This document shows, piece after piece, positions 1 to 11,800 of a stretch of 64,000 nt of DNA (within the stretch, counting starts at the first letter, position 1; each line of letters starts with the position of its first letter). This DNA is from Mastigamoeba balamuthi (Eukaryota; Evosea; Mastigamoebida; Mastigamoebidae), in contig CACRSC010000008.1 of NCBI GenBank assembly GCA_902651635.1, forward strand, positions 519,029 to 583,028, written 5' to 3'. The notes under the pieces were generated by a model, which was not told where the DNA came from, searched no databases, and saw nothing but the letters and a program-made list of their open reading frames with translations. Made by a program: the position numbers and the translations under genes.

Positions 1-1717
1 GATGACAAGGAGATTAAAACCGAAAATACAGCGCTCACGTACCCTCAATCTGACCATCAGCTGCTCATAAGACAGCCAGGCACGAGGAGTGACAACGATC
101 GACCCATCGAGGGAGAACTGGTGAGTGAACATTTTTGTCTTCATCTGGTCGTCAACAACCGCAAACTGGTTCGGCAGCAGGGTGAGTGTGGACATTTGAA
201 CAGGGAACAGACCTGAATGGTGTGCAGCCCCTCCTCGTACCGAGACGCGTCCCAGGGGAAAGTGTACATGTCCGAACCGATTATCTTCATTGGGGAGGTG
301 ATCTGCTTCCCGTCGACCTTGACAACAACGCTTTCTGCGAAGAGAAGCGACGGTGAGCATCAGCCATAGTCTGTGCGTGTGCAGGCAACTGATTGGGCGG
401 TTGTGGAAGATGAGCGCGCGGATCGTCGAGTCCGGAGACTTGGACAGAGGCGGCTCGCTGTACGACCGCATCATCGCGCTCTTGGGGTTGACCAGCACGA
501 GGTACGGCCAGTCGCCCAGCACCACGTCGCTGAACGCAAAGCGCCCGTTCTCGAGCGAGCCGATCCTGAAGCCCCTGTCCTGCAGCGACGCCATCGAGGC
601 CTCTGTCGGCCCGTCGCGGTGGTACGCGTACTCGACGCGGTGCAGGTGCCCGGGCAGGTGCCACGCGTAGTTGCTGGGCATGCCGCCGAGGCCCCAGACG
701 AGGTCCGTCGCCCACGTCGTCCAGACGATGTTGAGCGGGTGGTGCATCGCCACCAGCGTCAGGCTCGCGTTGCTGCTGCGCACAGACCGCGCCAGCGCGG
801 CGGCGTCTGCCAGGGACATGTACCCCAGCCACGCGTCCACCGGCATCGTGGGCCTGCAGGGCGCCAGCGCGAGGCTCGCGTCAGCGAGGGGCTGTGCGCT
901 TGCTGGGGCCGACGCACGCGCTGTTGGCGAGAACAAACTTGTAGGAAAACCGCGACCCCGGCACGTGCACGTAGTAGTCCCTGACGGGGCGGTATATGTC
1001 CGCGCCGGCCGCGGTGTAGTTGAGCGCGTACTTGTCCCTGCTGAGCCTCCCGACGTAGTTTTTCACTGTGCAGCGCAAACGGAAAGTAAGCCGACAGAAC
1101 AGGCAGCGCTCAGTCGCCGCACTGTCGTGGTTGCCGAGCGTCTCGACCCAGAAGGACGCGTTGAGCAGGCCGTGCTCGGCGAGCAGCCCCGCGTACTGCC
1201 GCCACTCGCTGAGGTGCTGCTGGGGCAGCCCCTGTGCCGAGCGCCCGCAGACGAGGTCGCCCGTGGCCAGCACGAAGCGCGGCCCCACCACGGGGACCAC
1301 CTCCTCGACCACCGCCCGCAGCGCCTCGAGCGCCCTCCTCGCCCCCCTGTGCACGTGCACGTCCGACACCTGCACGAACCGCACCGCGTGCGCGTCGGGC
1401 GCCTCCGGAACGGCGACGGCCGGCGCGCCCACGCGGGCGGGGGGCGTGTGCAGCGCCAGCAGAGCGACAAGGGAGCAGAGCAGAAAGGCGCAGGCGTGGC
1501 GGGCGGCGGCCCTGTGGCACAGCAGCCACGCGCGGTCGCTGGCAGGCAGCGGATGCGCGCGCTGGCGCCGCGCGGGGGCCTCCTCGTCGGCGGCGGCGAG
1601 GCTCAGCGCCGTGTCGTCGTTGTCGGGATCGCGGGCGTGCATACGCAGGAGAGCCCAGAAGGGGTAGAACTGTGTGAACTCAAAAATAGAGTGACACAAC
1701 CGGTGCGGGTTTGGCAA
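1..1717 (-). CDS. TMEM62-like membrane metallophosphoesterase, C-terminus cut by window edge
   Basis: Calcineurin-like phosphoesterase of the TMEM62 kind. Visible metal-binding motifs are QVSDVHVH, ATGDLV and LGNHD, then a later AMHHPL and PGHLH, as expected in order for the family. A hydrophobic segment near residues 65-90 (before the enzyme domain) should anchor it in a membrane. After the enzyme domain comes the TMEM62-type stretch with DWPYLVLVNPK and SDMYTFPWD. Introns fit the frame at 854-917 (donor GTGCGT), 1066-1122 (donor GTGCGG, splitting GNHD/MKNY) and about 341-390. The reading continues past position 1, so the C-terminal membrane helices are missing. The start may instead be the Met at 1642. 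The family's substrate is not established, so none is assigned here. Confidence 0.8.
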
Positions 1718-2273
1718 TGCGGAAAAAAAAGAGGCGGAAAGTGACGTCGCGCTCTCGATCTCTCACCCGGCGGCCGGCGGCCAGCGATGATTTTCCGAAA
1801 TCGATCGAACGCTGGAGGAGCCCTTCACAGGGTGCAGCACAACACCTGATCTGACTTCCAGAGAAATGATCTTCGGAAGGCGATGGGAGAGCATGCGATG
1901 GCAAATTGCCAGTGTTACGGAAGACCAGAATCCCCTAGTCTTCCGTACACCAGTGATAGCTCTATGTAACAGGTCGACGCGGACTTGTCTTTACGTGAAG
2001 GATACTATCCGTTTGTCGCGTAAGCTGGAAATATCCTCTGTCTCTCATACATCGCACCGCAGAAAAAAGACTTGTCCTTCGAATCTTCGTGCTCACAATT
2101 GACTCTATACTAGGCCGCCATGTCAGCGAGCCCGTTTGGACCGCACAGCTTACAAGCCTTTTCATTATGAGCAAATTACACTGGATAATTGTTCCAGTTT
2201 TGAGATCTCTTGAGTATGCATCTCGAATAAAGTTGTAGATGGTTACTTGAATCGAATAGTCCATTGCGCCCGT
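1718..2273. other. intergenic stretch, no gene seen
   Basis: About 550 bases between the start of the phosphoesterase gene and the end of the next minus-strand gene. It is less GC-rich than the neighbouring genes. Short open frames on both strands have no recognisable content. It must hold the promoter of the phosphoesterase gene, but no clear motif is visible. Confidence 0.5.
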
Positions 2274-4335
2274 TTAAAAATGAATTTTGGGTGTTACAAC
2301 AGCAGCAAGGTCAATCACCGCAATGGCTGATGCGCATAACGACGAAAGAAGAACGACGAAGCTCGTCTTCCAGTACCACACCAGGAATGTGAGCACGTCG
2401 ACCGCTCTCTCTCCTCTTGGCATGTCGGGGAACACCTCGGACGGGACGACATTCAGCAGCAGTGAGGGCCTTCGCAGCGACACAACATTGGACAGTGGGT
2501 ATGGGGTCTGCGGCTCCAGAAGATGCGATGGAATACGTGGACCCAGGGTTGGCTGGTCTGTCGTGCAGACAGATTCCGCGGCACCAACATCAAGGACATG
2601 GATTTGCCTGTCAGTCTCGGATGGTTGTGGCTCACCCTCGCCACTTCCCGAGCGCGATGGGGCAGGAGACGTCTTGGAGAGCTCCAGGCTGAGGCCGAAC
2701 TTGTATACATTCTGACAAACTAGTGAGAGAAGTTCACGTTGTTGTCCACGTACAACTGCCAGCGCGACAACACACGCAACGATGTTGAAGAACAGCACAG
2801 AAAGGCCAATGGTAAAGAAGGCAGATCGGGACACGAGTTGCTGCCCCCCCGAACTGGAGCTGGAGCCGGACGATCTGTTGGCGATACCGTTGACACAGGA
2901 TATTTTGATCAGAATGCACACATCCGAGTCCTCGTGGCCAGTGTCGACAAGGTATACCTACAGACGAGCGAGAGCTCTGTGTCAAACACCAAAAAAGAGT
3001 ATGCCGACGTACGAAGAAGAATCCCACCATGCCAAGAACTGCCAAGAATGAGTGCATGGTGTCGATTATTCTCCTGGTCCAGTCCTCGGTTGATGTTGAT
3101 CGCGTGCAGAAGGCGCTCAGTGCCTAACGGTGAGGACCAGACAGATCACCAGATCAGGTGTAATGATTGTATCAGAAGATGTTGGGAGGGTTCTGTTCGT
3201 ACTCTGTACGACCGAACGATTGGAAGGCGAGACAGACATATTTGAAGGAGCAGCTTGTCTGTCCCGGTGAACTGGAGTACCGAGAGAACGCACTGCCCTG
3301 TCAGCAGCAGGAAGAACTCCTTATCGGGCTTTGACGACACAAAGTAGAGCAGCATCCACGCATATTGCTTGTAGACCATCAGGATGAACGAGAACCTGTA
3401 GAAGACACCGAATCGGGCAGTCCCCATTCCTGAGCCAGCGCTGTGAGGCCTCGCTGTGTGGAAGGGAACGCACTCGAAGAGACTACAAGCAGCAATTTGA
3501 CGCAGAGGAACAGAAGGCACATCAGGACTGCCTGGACGAACCCCCAGTGATCAAACACGGGCTTCCCGATGCTGAGCACGGCGTCGAATATGGGCTGGAC
3601 GATGGCGTATGCCCTGCTGGCGTTCCAGAAGAGGATCAGGTACCCGAAGCTACGCTCGATGGTTCTCTTCGAGTCCCACAGCTGCAGTAGCACGATGGGG
3701 ATGACGAACGCAAACAAGATGGCTCGCATCATATCGGGTATCATCTGTCCTGCAGCCAATATGTCTGCAAATGGTCACAAGCCGTGAGAAAAACGACGAA
3801 CAGGGAGCGAAGCCGAGAGAACGCGAACCGAGAAGGAATACAACAAGTTGCACTACGACAGCAAAGACACCGGTCCAAGTGCCCGGGTATCGCAGCAGCA
3901 TCCACACCCTGCGCATCGCGCTCCTCTCGTCGCAGTACGGCTCGTCTCTGAGGCGCACCCGCGCGAAGAACCCGAGGAAGAGAATGGGGCGGACGAGCTC
4001 CGTGTTGAGCGACCTGACCACGTTAGCCCATAGGAACGAAGGCTCGTCGTCCTTGGTCCCAAACGACCTGAACGCCACAATGGCCACGGAGATCGCAGCG
4101 TGCAACGCCTGCAGAGAGAGAGAGAGAGAGTCGAGTCAGGGGGCGACGAGAGACGAGCTCGCACGGTGGCGATGGCGAGGATCACACGGTCCTTTGTACG
4201 GTACATCGCACGCGACTCTCTGCTCTGCGTCGACCACAACAGCGCGTCGATGCAGGACGCGAGGAACAGCACGGGGCCTATCTCCCACAGCGTGTCCTTG
4301 AGCTGCGCGCGCGCAGGCAGCGGGCGGGCATCGGC
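2274..4335 (-). CDS. multi-pass membrane protein of unknown family
   Basis: Several minus-strand exons encode hydrophobic helices. They include IGPVLFLASCIDALLW, AAISVAIVAF, GVFAVVVQLVVFLL, AILFAFVIPIVLLQLW, GFVQAVLMCLLFLC, FFTIGLSVLFFNIVACVVA and a last SFVVLLSSLCASAIAVI just before the stop. That gives at least seven membrane spans, with a polar Ser/Pro-rich loop before the final helix. An intron at about 4088-4145 (pyrimidine tract, CAG acceptor) joins ILAIAT to ALHAAIS in frame; other junctions near 3760-3800, 3140-3200 and 2880-3060 are less certain. The first exon is not securely located and may approach the ambiguous base at 4445. A GPCR-like receptor or a transporter are both possible. 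No family signature is recognised. Confidence 0.5.
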
Positions 4336-4444
4336 GTGAGGGATTTTGCGGAATGGCCCTAAATTTATCGCCCCGCCTTGCTGTGACCGGAAAAAGCAGG
4401 GGGGCTGCTCTGCCACAGGACAGGGCACCGCGCACCAAGTAGAG

Positions 4445-4445
4445 N
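4445..4445. other. ambiguous base (n) in the assembly
   Basis: The only non-ACGT base noticed. It lies between a minus-strand gene with no clear first exon and a plus-strand transporter whose N-terminal helices are missing, so a collapsed or joined assembly gap at this spot is plausible. Confidence 0.9.
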
Positions 4446-4509
4446 GCCGCCCGCCAGGCACGCCCCCCCCACGTCCCAACGCCCCTCGCTGCGGCCCTCA
4501 CTGGGCGGC

Positions 4510-5403
4510 TCCTCGTGTGCTGGGCGCAGATGGTCCCCACGTCGCTCTGGTTCTCTGCGATGGTCGTGACGGGCCTCGGGGCCCTCGTGCACGTCTCCGC
4601 CCCCGCCTATCTGTGCGCTGCTGCCCCGTCGGGGGTGGGGGGCTCGCGTGTGCACGCGGGGCTCACTCTGTGGCGCTGCTGCTGCTTCTGCGCTGCAGGA
4701 CGTACTGCAGGGTGTTCACGGTGCTCTTGGTGCTCGCGGGGGAGGTCGTGTACCTCGGCAGGAGACCCGCGTGGCTGCTGGCCGCCTGCGTGGCGCTCAC
4801 GTCGCTGGGCGCCCTCGTCGCGGGCTACGCAGAGCTGCCGCTGCACTTTGGCGGCGCCGTCATGTCCGCGGGCCACTGCCTGGCCGCCGCCGGCTTCCTC
4901 GTCAGCATCGGCACCGCGCAGGCGAGCTCCGACCTCAGCACCCTCGACATGATGTCCGCCTCTGCCCTGCCCGCCCGCCCTGCTCTGCTGCTCGCAGCTG
5001 CCGACTCAGGCCGCGCCTGCGCAGGTTCTACGTGTGCCTCCTCAGCCTGCCCGTCGTCGCGGGGCTCGCGGTCCGCGAGGCCGGCGAGCTGGCGGCCAAC
5101 CCCAAGCTGCTCGGCGCGGGCTCGGTGATGAGCTTCGCGGCCAGCAGCGTCAACGGCGCTGCGCTGCTCTACCTGATGTTCCTGTGCTCGACGGTCAACA
5201 CGCCGCTCACGACGGCCGTCGTGGGGCAGGCGCGCGCCGTGGTCGTCACCGTCGTCGGCCTGGTCGTGTTCGCCGACGTCCCGCTCAAGGCCATGCTGGC
5301 GGTGGGCCTCGGGCTCAGCGTGTTCGGCGTCGCCGGGTACTGCCTGTGCGCCCGCGTCCAGGAGCGCCGCGCTGCGATGGTGTCCCAGTCAAACGACAAT
5401 TGA
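4510..5403 (+). CDS. SLC35-like nucleotide-sugar transporter, N-terminus not found
   Basis: Drug/metabolite-transporter superfamily protein, closest by eye to the SLC35D/GDP-mannose transporter group, which exchange nucleotide sugars for nucleoside monophosphate across Golgi or ER membranes. Exons encode helices around LWFSAMVVTGLGALVHV, FTVLLVLAGEVVYLG, VALTSLGALVAGYAEL, MSAGHCLAAAGFLV and a last exon with NTPLTTAVVGQARAVVV, which matches the NSALTTAVVG-type motif of SLC35D proteins. It ends in a charged tail after the last helix (VFGVAGYCLCARVQERR). Introns lie at about 4617-4698 and 4957-5025. The family usually has about ten helices; several N-terminal ones have no visible exon upstream, where the sequence holds an n. 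The exon starting at 4510 follows a CAG acceptor. Confidence 0.65.
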
Positions 5404-5880
5404 TCTCGGTGGGACTCTTTATCACTGCTTTCAACCACCACTGTTCATGCTTCATTTCCTCACGTATTCGTTTTCGGATCCGGGCATATGACGCTGCCTG
5501 CGCGACTGGATAGTAGGAAGATTGAAACTGGATGAATTGTTAATTGTAGTAGTGAATACCGATCTTTATTTGTGAATGCCTCGTCATTTCTGAGCAACAA
5601 AGGAAAAAACACAAGAGCACTCACTGCTTGTACGTAGGTCGAGTCCTGCGGAGGAACTCTGTGCCCGCGCTTACAGTAAGGCACCACCCCCTTCATCTTC
5701 GCAGAGATGCTCACCATCGGCATCGCCCCGAAAATGCGGCCTTCTCCCGTCTTTTTCACTGCCGTGTTCAGCAACCTCGCACAGCCATTCCGGGACATGT
5801 GGTAGAGATTCCGAGGGCCCCGAGGAGACGACTCTCGCCCCTCGCGGCGATCGCGTCTCACATTGCAAAAGCACTGGCAA
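5404..5880. other. intergenic stretch upstream of the giant receptor
   Basis: About 480 bases between the transporter stop and the receptor start. No coding pattern was found. It is expected to contain the receptor promoter. Confidence 0.4.
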
Positions 5881-8800
5881 ATGGGGAAATGCTGGCAGTC
5901 ATCTCAGGCTCTCTGGGTTCTGGTGTCCGTCCTCACTGCCGCCCTGCGGGTGGCGCTGTGCGCGCGGCCCCCTGCGAGCGCTGGCCCCGTGCTGCACTGG
6001 TCGTTCGACGGCCCCAACGATACGTCACGGCTCTGGGACTCGTCGGGCAACGGCCTGGCGGCGACCATCGGCGGCGGAGCTGCCGCCAGCAACGTCTCGT
6101 GGGCGCCGGGCGTTGTCGCGGGCACACAGGCGCTGCGGCTGGCGCCGACGTGGTCGACGTCGCTGGGGGAGCAGACGCAGGGCTCCGCGTGCCCATACCT
6201 CGTCTCCCCGGTGCTCAAGGGCGTCGGCATACGGGGCATGGCGCCCTTCACGCTCGCCGCGTGGCTCAGGCCCGACCTCCCTGTGACTCTGGCCGGAAAC
6301 TTCGGCTCGTGGGTCGCCCTGATGGGCTCATACCGGGTCGGTGTCGACAGTAGACCGCGGGGGACCCTCGAGGTGCTGCTGCTGCCTCGCCAGGTGCTCA
6401 TGGCCGGCGCTGCGGGCATGAACCTGCCAGACGTCCTCACGGTGCAGAGCTTCCGCGACGTCGCCGGCGAGTGGATGCACGTGGCACTGGCGTACGACGG
6501 GGCAGCTGGCGGCGCCCTGCTCTCGATGTACTTCAACGGGCTGCTGGCCCGCTCCATTGCCCTCAAGTTCGACTTCCACTTCGACTCGGTCCTGACCCTC
6601 GGCTATCCCGGGGTGATCGGCCACCTCTGCTACAGCGGCCTCATCGACGACCTCCGCATCTACAACAGGGAGCTCGCCCCTGCAGAGATCTACGGCCTCT
6701 GGAGCGGTGTCTGTGCTGGCCCAGGTGCCCTCATATCGGCTTTCCAGTAATGTGTGGCATTGCTGCATTTCCGCGGTATTTCGGGGCGCACAGAGGTAGC
6801 GCACGTGGTCACAAGCTCAGCCCCGATCGGACATCCTTCGACGGCAGGGGGAGACCCTCCCAATCTCCCTCTGAGCTGCATTTCGCAGTATTTTGGTTGG
6901 AGTTATTTCAGCTTTAAACTCACGAGATTCACACGGCTGACAACACCGAACTGCCGCCCTCGCAGGACGCTACGTGCCAGCTGGAGTGCGAATGGGGACC
7001 TCGTGCGACGAGTTTGACTGCACCGCAGGGACCACCGACAACGACTCGGACTCGTCGACAGCGTGCGTGACGTGCAGTGCTGGCCAGTACGCTGCCATGG
7101 GCTCGCACGGGCCCTGTACCGCCTGCCAGCCGCGCACCACAGACGCAGACAGCGATCCCTCCACCCCTTGCCTTCTCTGCGGCCCTGGACACTCGATGGC
7201 CAACGTCTCAAGCATCAGCGGGCCCTGCAGTGCGTACGAGTGTCCCGCGGGGACCACCGATGAGGACTTCGACGTTTTGTCGCCGTGCATCCCTTGCGGT
7301 GCTGGCACCTATGTCCCCGCGGGCTCTGCGGGGCCGTGCGAGCTGTATCGGTGCGCGTCGGGTATGGAAGACACTGACAACAATTCGGCGACGGCGTGCG
7401 TGGAGGCGTGCACGCTGCAACAGACGCCAGAGGACTGCAACGCGACTACTGGGTGCGGATGGTGCCACACGCGCTGCTGGTTGTTGGGTCCGTTGTGCAA
7501 CCCCGGGTGCCCAGCGGGCACGACAGCTGGAGGTGCCGCCAGCCAGACGACGCCATGTGCGCCCTGCGGAGCGGGTGTCTACGCCCCTCCAGAGTCCCTG
7601 GAGACTTGCGCAGGGCTGCTGTGCCCCTCTGGGACGACCGACGACGACAGCAACTCAACGACAGCGTGTGTGGTGTGTGAGGCGGGACACTACGTCCCGA
7701 AGGGAAGTTACGGCCCGTGCAGCAGCTTCTGGTGTGCGCCTGGGTGGTCCGACAACGACTCAAACGCGTCGACTCCGTGCGTTAGGTGCGGAAGCGGTCT
7801 ATACATTCCGCAGGGATCGTCGGGCCCGTGCAGCGACCACCGGTGCGGTAGAGGCCTCGTGGATGGGGACGGCGACGCATCGACCCCGTGCGTGTCGGCG
7901 TGCACACTCTATTCCATCCCCGCAGTGTGCTACGACTCGCTCCACCAATGCGTTTGGTGTGGCACGCGGTGCGTTGCCCAGGGAGCGTGCGACATCCCGT
8001 ACGCGCACCCGCCGTCGACAGAGGGCCTCGTGCTGCACTGGGACTTCGAAGGTAGTACCGAGTCCTGGCAGTCGAGGCTCGCGGACAAATCAGGCCACGG
8101 CATGAACGCGACGCTCTTCAGCTCGCAAGGCTCGGCAGATGTGATGTGGGTGTCTGGCATTGTGGGAGAGACCAGCATTCAGCTGATGCCAGAGTACGTG
8201 GTCGACAAGTACACGCTTTTCACGGTCCAAGGCCCCGGCTGTCCCTACCTGCAGTCTCCCTCACTCACGCGCCTGAACGTTAGTGGGCGCAACTCGGCTC
8301 ACACGCTTTCTATGTGGCTCCTGCCTGCTCCGTCGACGTCCTTTGATCTCAGCGCATGGGCAGCCTACCTGGGTGCGTATACGGGGCTCACTTCGTCCGG
8401 CTTCGCGTGGACAGTGCCGATGTTCGGTATCTACTTCAGAGACCTCGCCATCGGCTCCCAGCTGCAGCTACTGAGGGACGCCAACGCTACGTGGTTCCAC
8501 GTTGCGCACACGTATGACGGATCGACTTTGTCGGTATTCCTCAACGGGCAGCTTGTATGGGTCAGAGCCCGAGCAGGGCTAGACCTGGGCGATGGACCGG
8601 CATCCCTGACGCTGGGCTATGATTGGACGCAGTCCCAGATGTGCTACCAGGGCTCCTTTGATGACGTTCGCCTCTACAACAGGGCACTGTCGATCTCCGA
8701 AGTCGTCGGTCTCTGGCGCAGCTTCTGCCCTCCTGCAGGCCTCCAGATGGATCCTGGAACCGAAATGTCCCAGTTCTCGCAATGCGGGGTGTTCATGTGC

Positions 8801-11800
8801 CAAGGCGGCACATACGACCACGACAGTGACCCGTCTACTCCGTGTGCCAAGTGCTTCCCCGGCCAGTATACGTACAGGGGCTTCGCGCAGGCGTGCATCG
8901 ACTGTGCGCGTGGCAGCACAGACGACGATAAAGACCCCTCGACACCCTGCACTGTGTGCGGCAACGGTACATACTTCCCACCAGCAACGACAGGAGTTCT
9001 TTACTCCGGCGAGTGCAGCACTTTTTGGTGCACACCTGGCACTACCGACAACGACTCGGACTGGTCCACTCCCTGCGAGCAGTGCGGCCCTGGCCAATAC
9101 GTCCCAGCGGGGTCCTCTGGTTCGTGCGCATCGCATACGTGTTCCCCCGGGTACGTGGACCACGACAGCGATCCTGCGACGCCGTGCATCGCTGCGTGCC
9201 TGCTGTTCGCCGACAGCGCGCTGTGCAACTTGTCGGAGTCTGCCAACGGCTGCGAGTGGTGTGGTTCCTATTGCTCAGTTCGGGGCAAGTGCGGGAAGCT
9301 TCTGTCGGGTGAGTCCACGTCCGAGGGCCTGCAGCTGCACTGGACTTTCGAAGGAAGTACTGTGGCGCAAAGGCTCGAGGACAGCTCTGGAAACGGTTAC
9401 TCGGCGACGCTTTCACAGAACCCAGAGAACGTCTCGTGGAAGCCGGGCAGGGTCGGAGACTACGCTATCAGTTTCGAGCCCTCGTATTACAAGGATCCTG
9501 ATGGCACCAGCAGACAGGACTCTGTGTGCCCCGTCGCAGCATCTCCACCCCTTCGTGGGGTAACGGACGACACGAAATTCTCCCTGGCCATGTGGCTGTG
9601 GGCCGATACGCAAGAGTGGCAGTATAAATACGTGGCCTTGCTGGGCGGTGCTCAGGCGCCGTACTACATGTTCTGGCAGGTGGGCTACAGCGTCCTACAG
9701 GTCAGGATTGCCGGAGATTCTGTTAAAAGACCGGAGTGCTCTGTGGAGAGCTCGACGTGGATCCATGTGACCCACGTCTACGACGGGCTGAACACTGTTT
9801 TGTACATCAACGGAGCCATGGCTGTGAAAGGGGCTATGGCGATCAACATGCCAGCAAGCCCCATGCTGACCCTGGCCAAGCGTCCACCCACTGACGAGTC
9901 CCAGCTGTGCTTCAAGGGTCTCATCGACGACCTCCGCGTGTACGACCGCGATCTGAGTCCGCAGGAGGTTTTCGGGGTATTCCACGAGTTCTGCGGGCCG
10001 GGCCACTACGTGCCCAAGGGAAACGGGTCCGACTGCGCTGCCCTCGTGTGCTCTGCAGGGACCACAGACCACGACGCCGACAGCGGCTCGCAATGCGAGC
10101 GTTGTAGCCCTGGGCAGTACATGCCCCCCGGGAGCGTTGGGGCCTGCCGAGAATGCCCTTTCAGGTCGACGGACAACGACTCCGACCCGTCCACGCCCTG
10201 CGTTATGTGCGGCCCTGGACACTACTTCACTGCGCCCGGGGTCAACGGCAGCTGCGATCTCTTCGCCTGCGCTCCCGGAACCCAGGACACGGACAACGAC
10301 GAGGCCACGCCATGCGTATCGTGCGGTCCTGCTCACTACTCTCCGCTCGGGGCAGCCGGAACCTGCGACTCGACGCAATGCGAAGCGAGGACGACGGATA
10401 ATGACTGGGACCCTGCAACTCCCTGCCTCTTCTGCGGCCCTGGCCACTACGTGCCCCGGGGATCCACCGGCAGCTGTGCTCTGTTCCAGTGCGCGGACAA
10501 CGCCACAGACGACGATGCAGACCCTGCGACGGCGTGCGTGGAGTGCGGCCCAGGGCACTTCCTCCCTCCGTTGTCTTCCGGGAGCTGTAGCTCGCACGCC
10601 TGCCCTCCGGGGACCACAGACGAGGACAGCGACGTGAAGACCCTGTGCACAGTGTGCGCTCCCGGCAATGGTGTGGGAATCGATGGGGCGGTCGGCCCCT
10701 GTAGCGACTATGTGTGCCCGGGTGGCTGGGCAGACGAGGACAACACATCGAGGACGGCGTGCGTGCAGTGTGGCAACGGGACTTACACCGCAGCGGGGAG
10801 CGTGGGTCCTTGCAGCAGCCACCGTTGTGCGAGCGGGTGGACTGACAACGACTCGGACGCATCGACGCCGTGCGTGCAGTGCGGTGCCGGCGGCTATGAG
10901 GCGCCGGGGTCGAACGGGCTGTGCTCTGGCTTTGCGTGCACGACAGGGACTGTCGACCACGACGCCAATCCTTCCACTCCATGCGCCCCTATCTGCTCGT
11001 ACTCTGCCAGCGAGGGTGTCTGCAATGCCTCAGAGCTGGGGTGCGACTGGTGCGGCAAGTACTGCGCTCTCCGCTCGCAGTGCCAGTGCAGGGACGTCGC
11101 TGATGAGCTGGTCTGCATGTCGTCGTTTGGCTGCACGTGGTGTGCCGACCTGTCGCAGTGCTTCGCCGGATCGTGCCCCGTGGACTCGACGGGCAGGTCC
11201 CGGACCGTCGCAGCAGCGATCGGTGGGGCCGTTGGTGGGGGTGGCAGCGCACTGGGCTTGGCGGCCGCCGGGCTGGCTCTGGCGGCGTGGATGCGCCGCA
11301 AGCAGCGGAGGCGGATGCAGCAGTACCACGACGAGGTGACCGCGTCGGAGATAGTGTTGGGGGAGCTGCTGGGGCAGGGGAGCTTCGGGGTTGTGTACAA
11401 GGCGCTGTGGCGCGACACAGAGGTGGCCGCCAAGGTGCTGAGCATCGAGACACTGCAGCCGCAGGACATCGACATCGTGTCCCAGGAGGTCGACGTGATG
11501 CGCGCGCTGCGCCACCCCAACATTCTGCTCTTCATGTGCCACGCAAAGAGCGCCGAGAGTTTCATCATCGTCACCGGTGCTCTTATCATATCTGATCGCG
11601 TTCTAACCGCTTCGCTGTCTGTGTGGCAGAGTATATGCCAACAGGGTCTCTGATGGACCTGCTGGCCAACGAGAGCAAGGGAGTGCCGTTGAGGCGGAGA
11701 CTGGCGATCATGTCGGACATCGCCCGCGGGATGGCTTACCTGCACCAGAACGACCCGCCCATTCTGCACCGCGACCTCAAGAGCTCCAACATCCTCGTGC

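Noticed and set aside
9695-10960. Antisense open frame within the Cys-repeat ectodomain
   Set aside because: It arises from the periodic repeat on the plus strand and has no independent support.
6974-11000. Regularly spaced repeats resembling a CRISPR array or satellite
   Set aside because: The repeats vary at third codon positions, keep reading frame and conserve Cys, Gly and Asp, so they are protein repeats.
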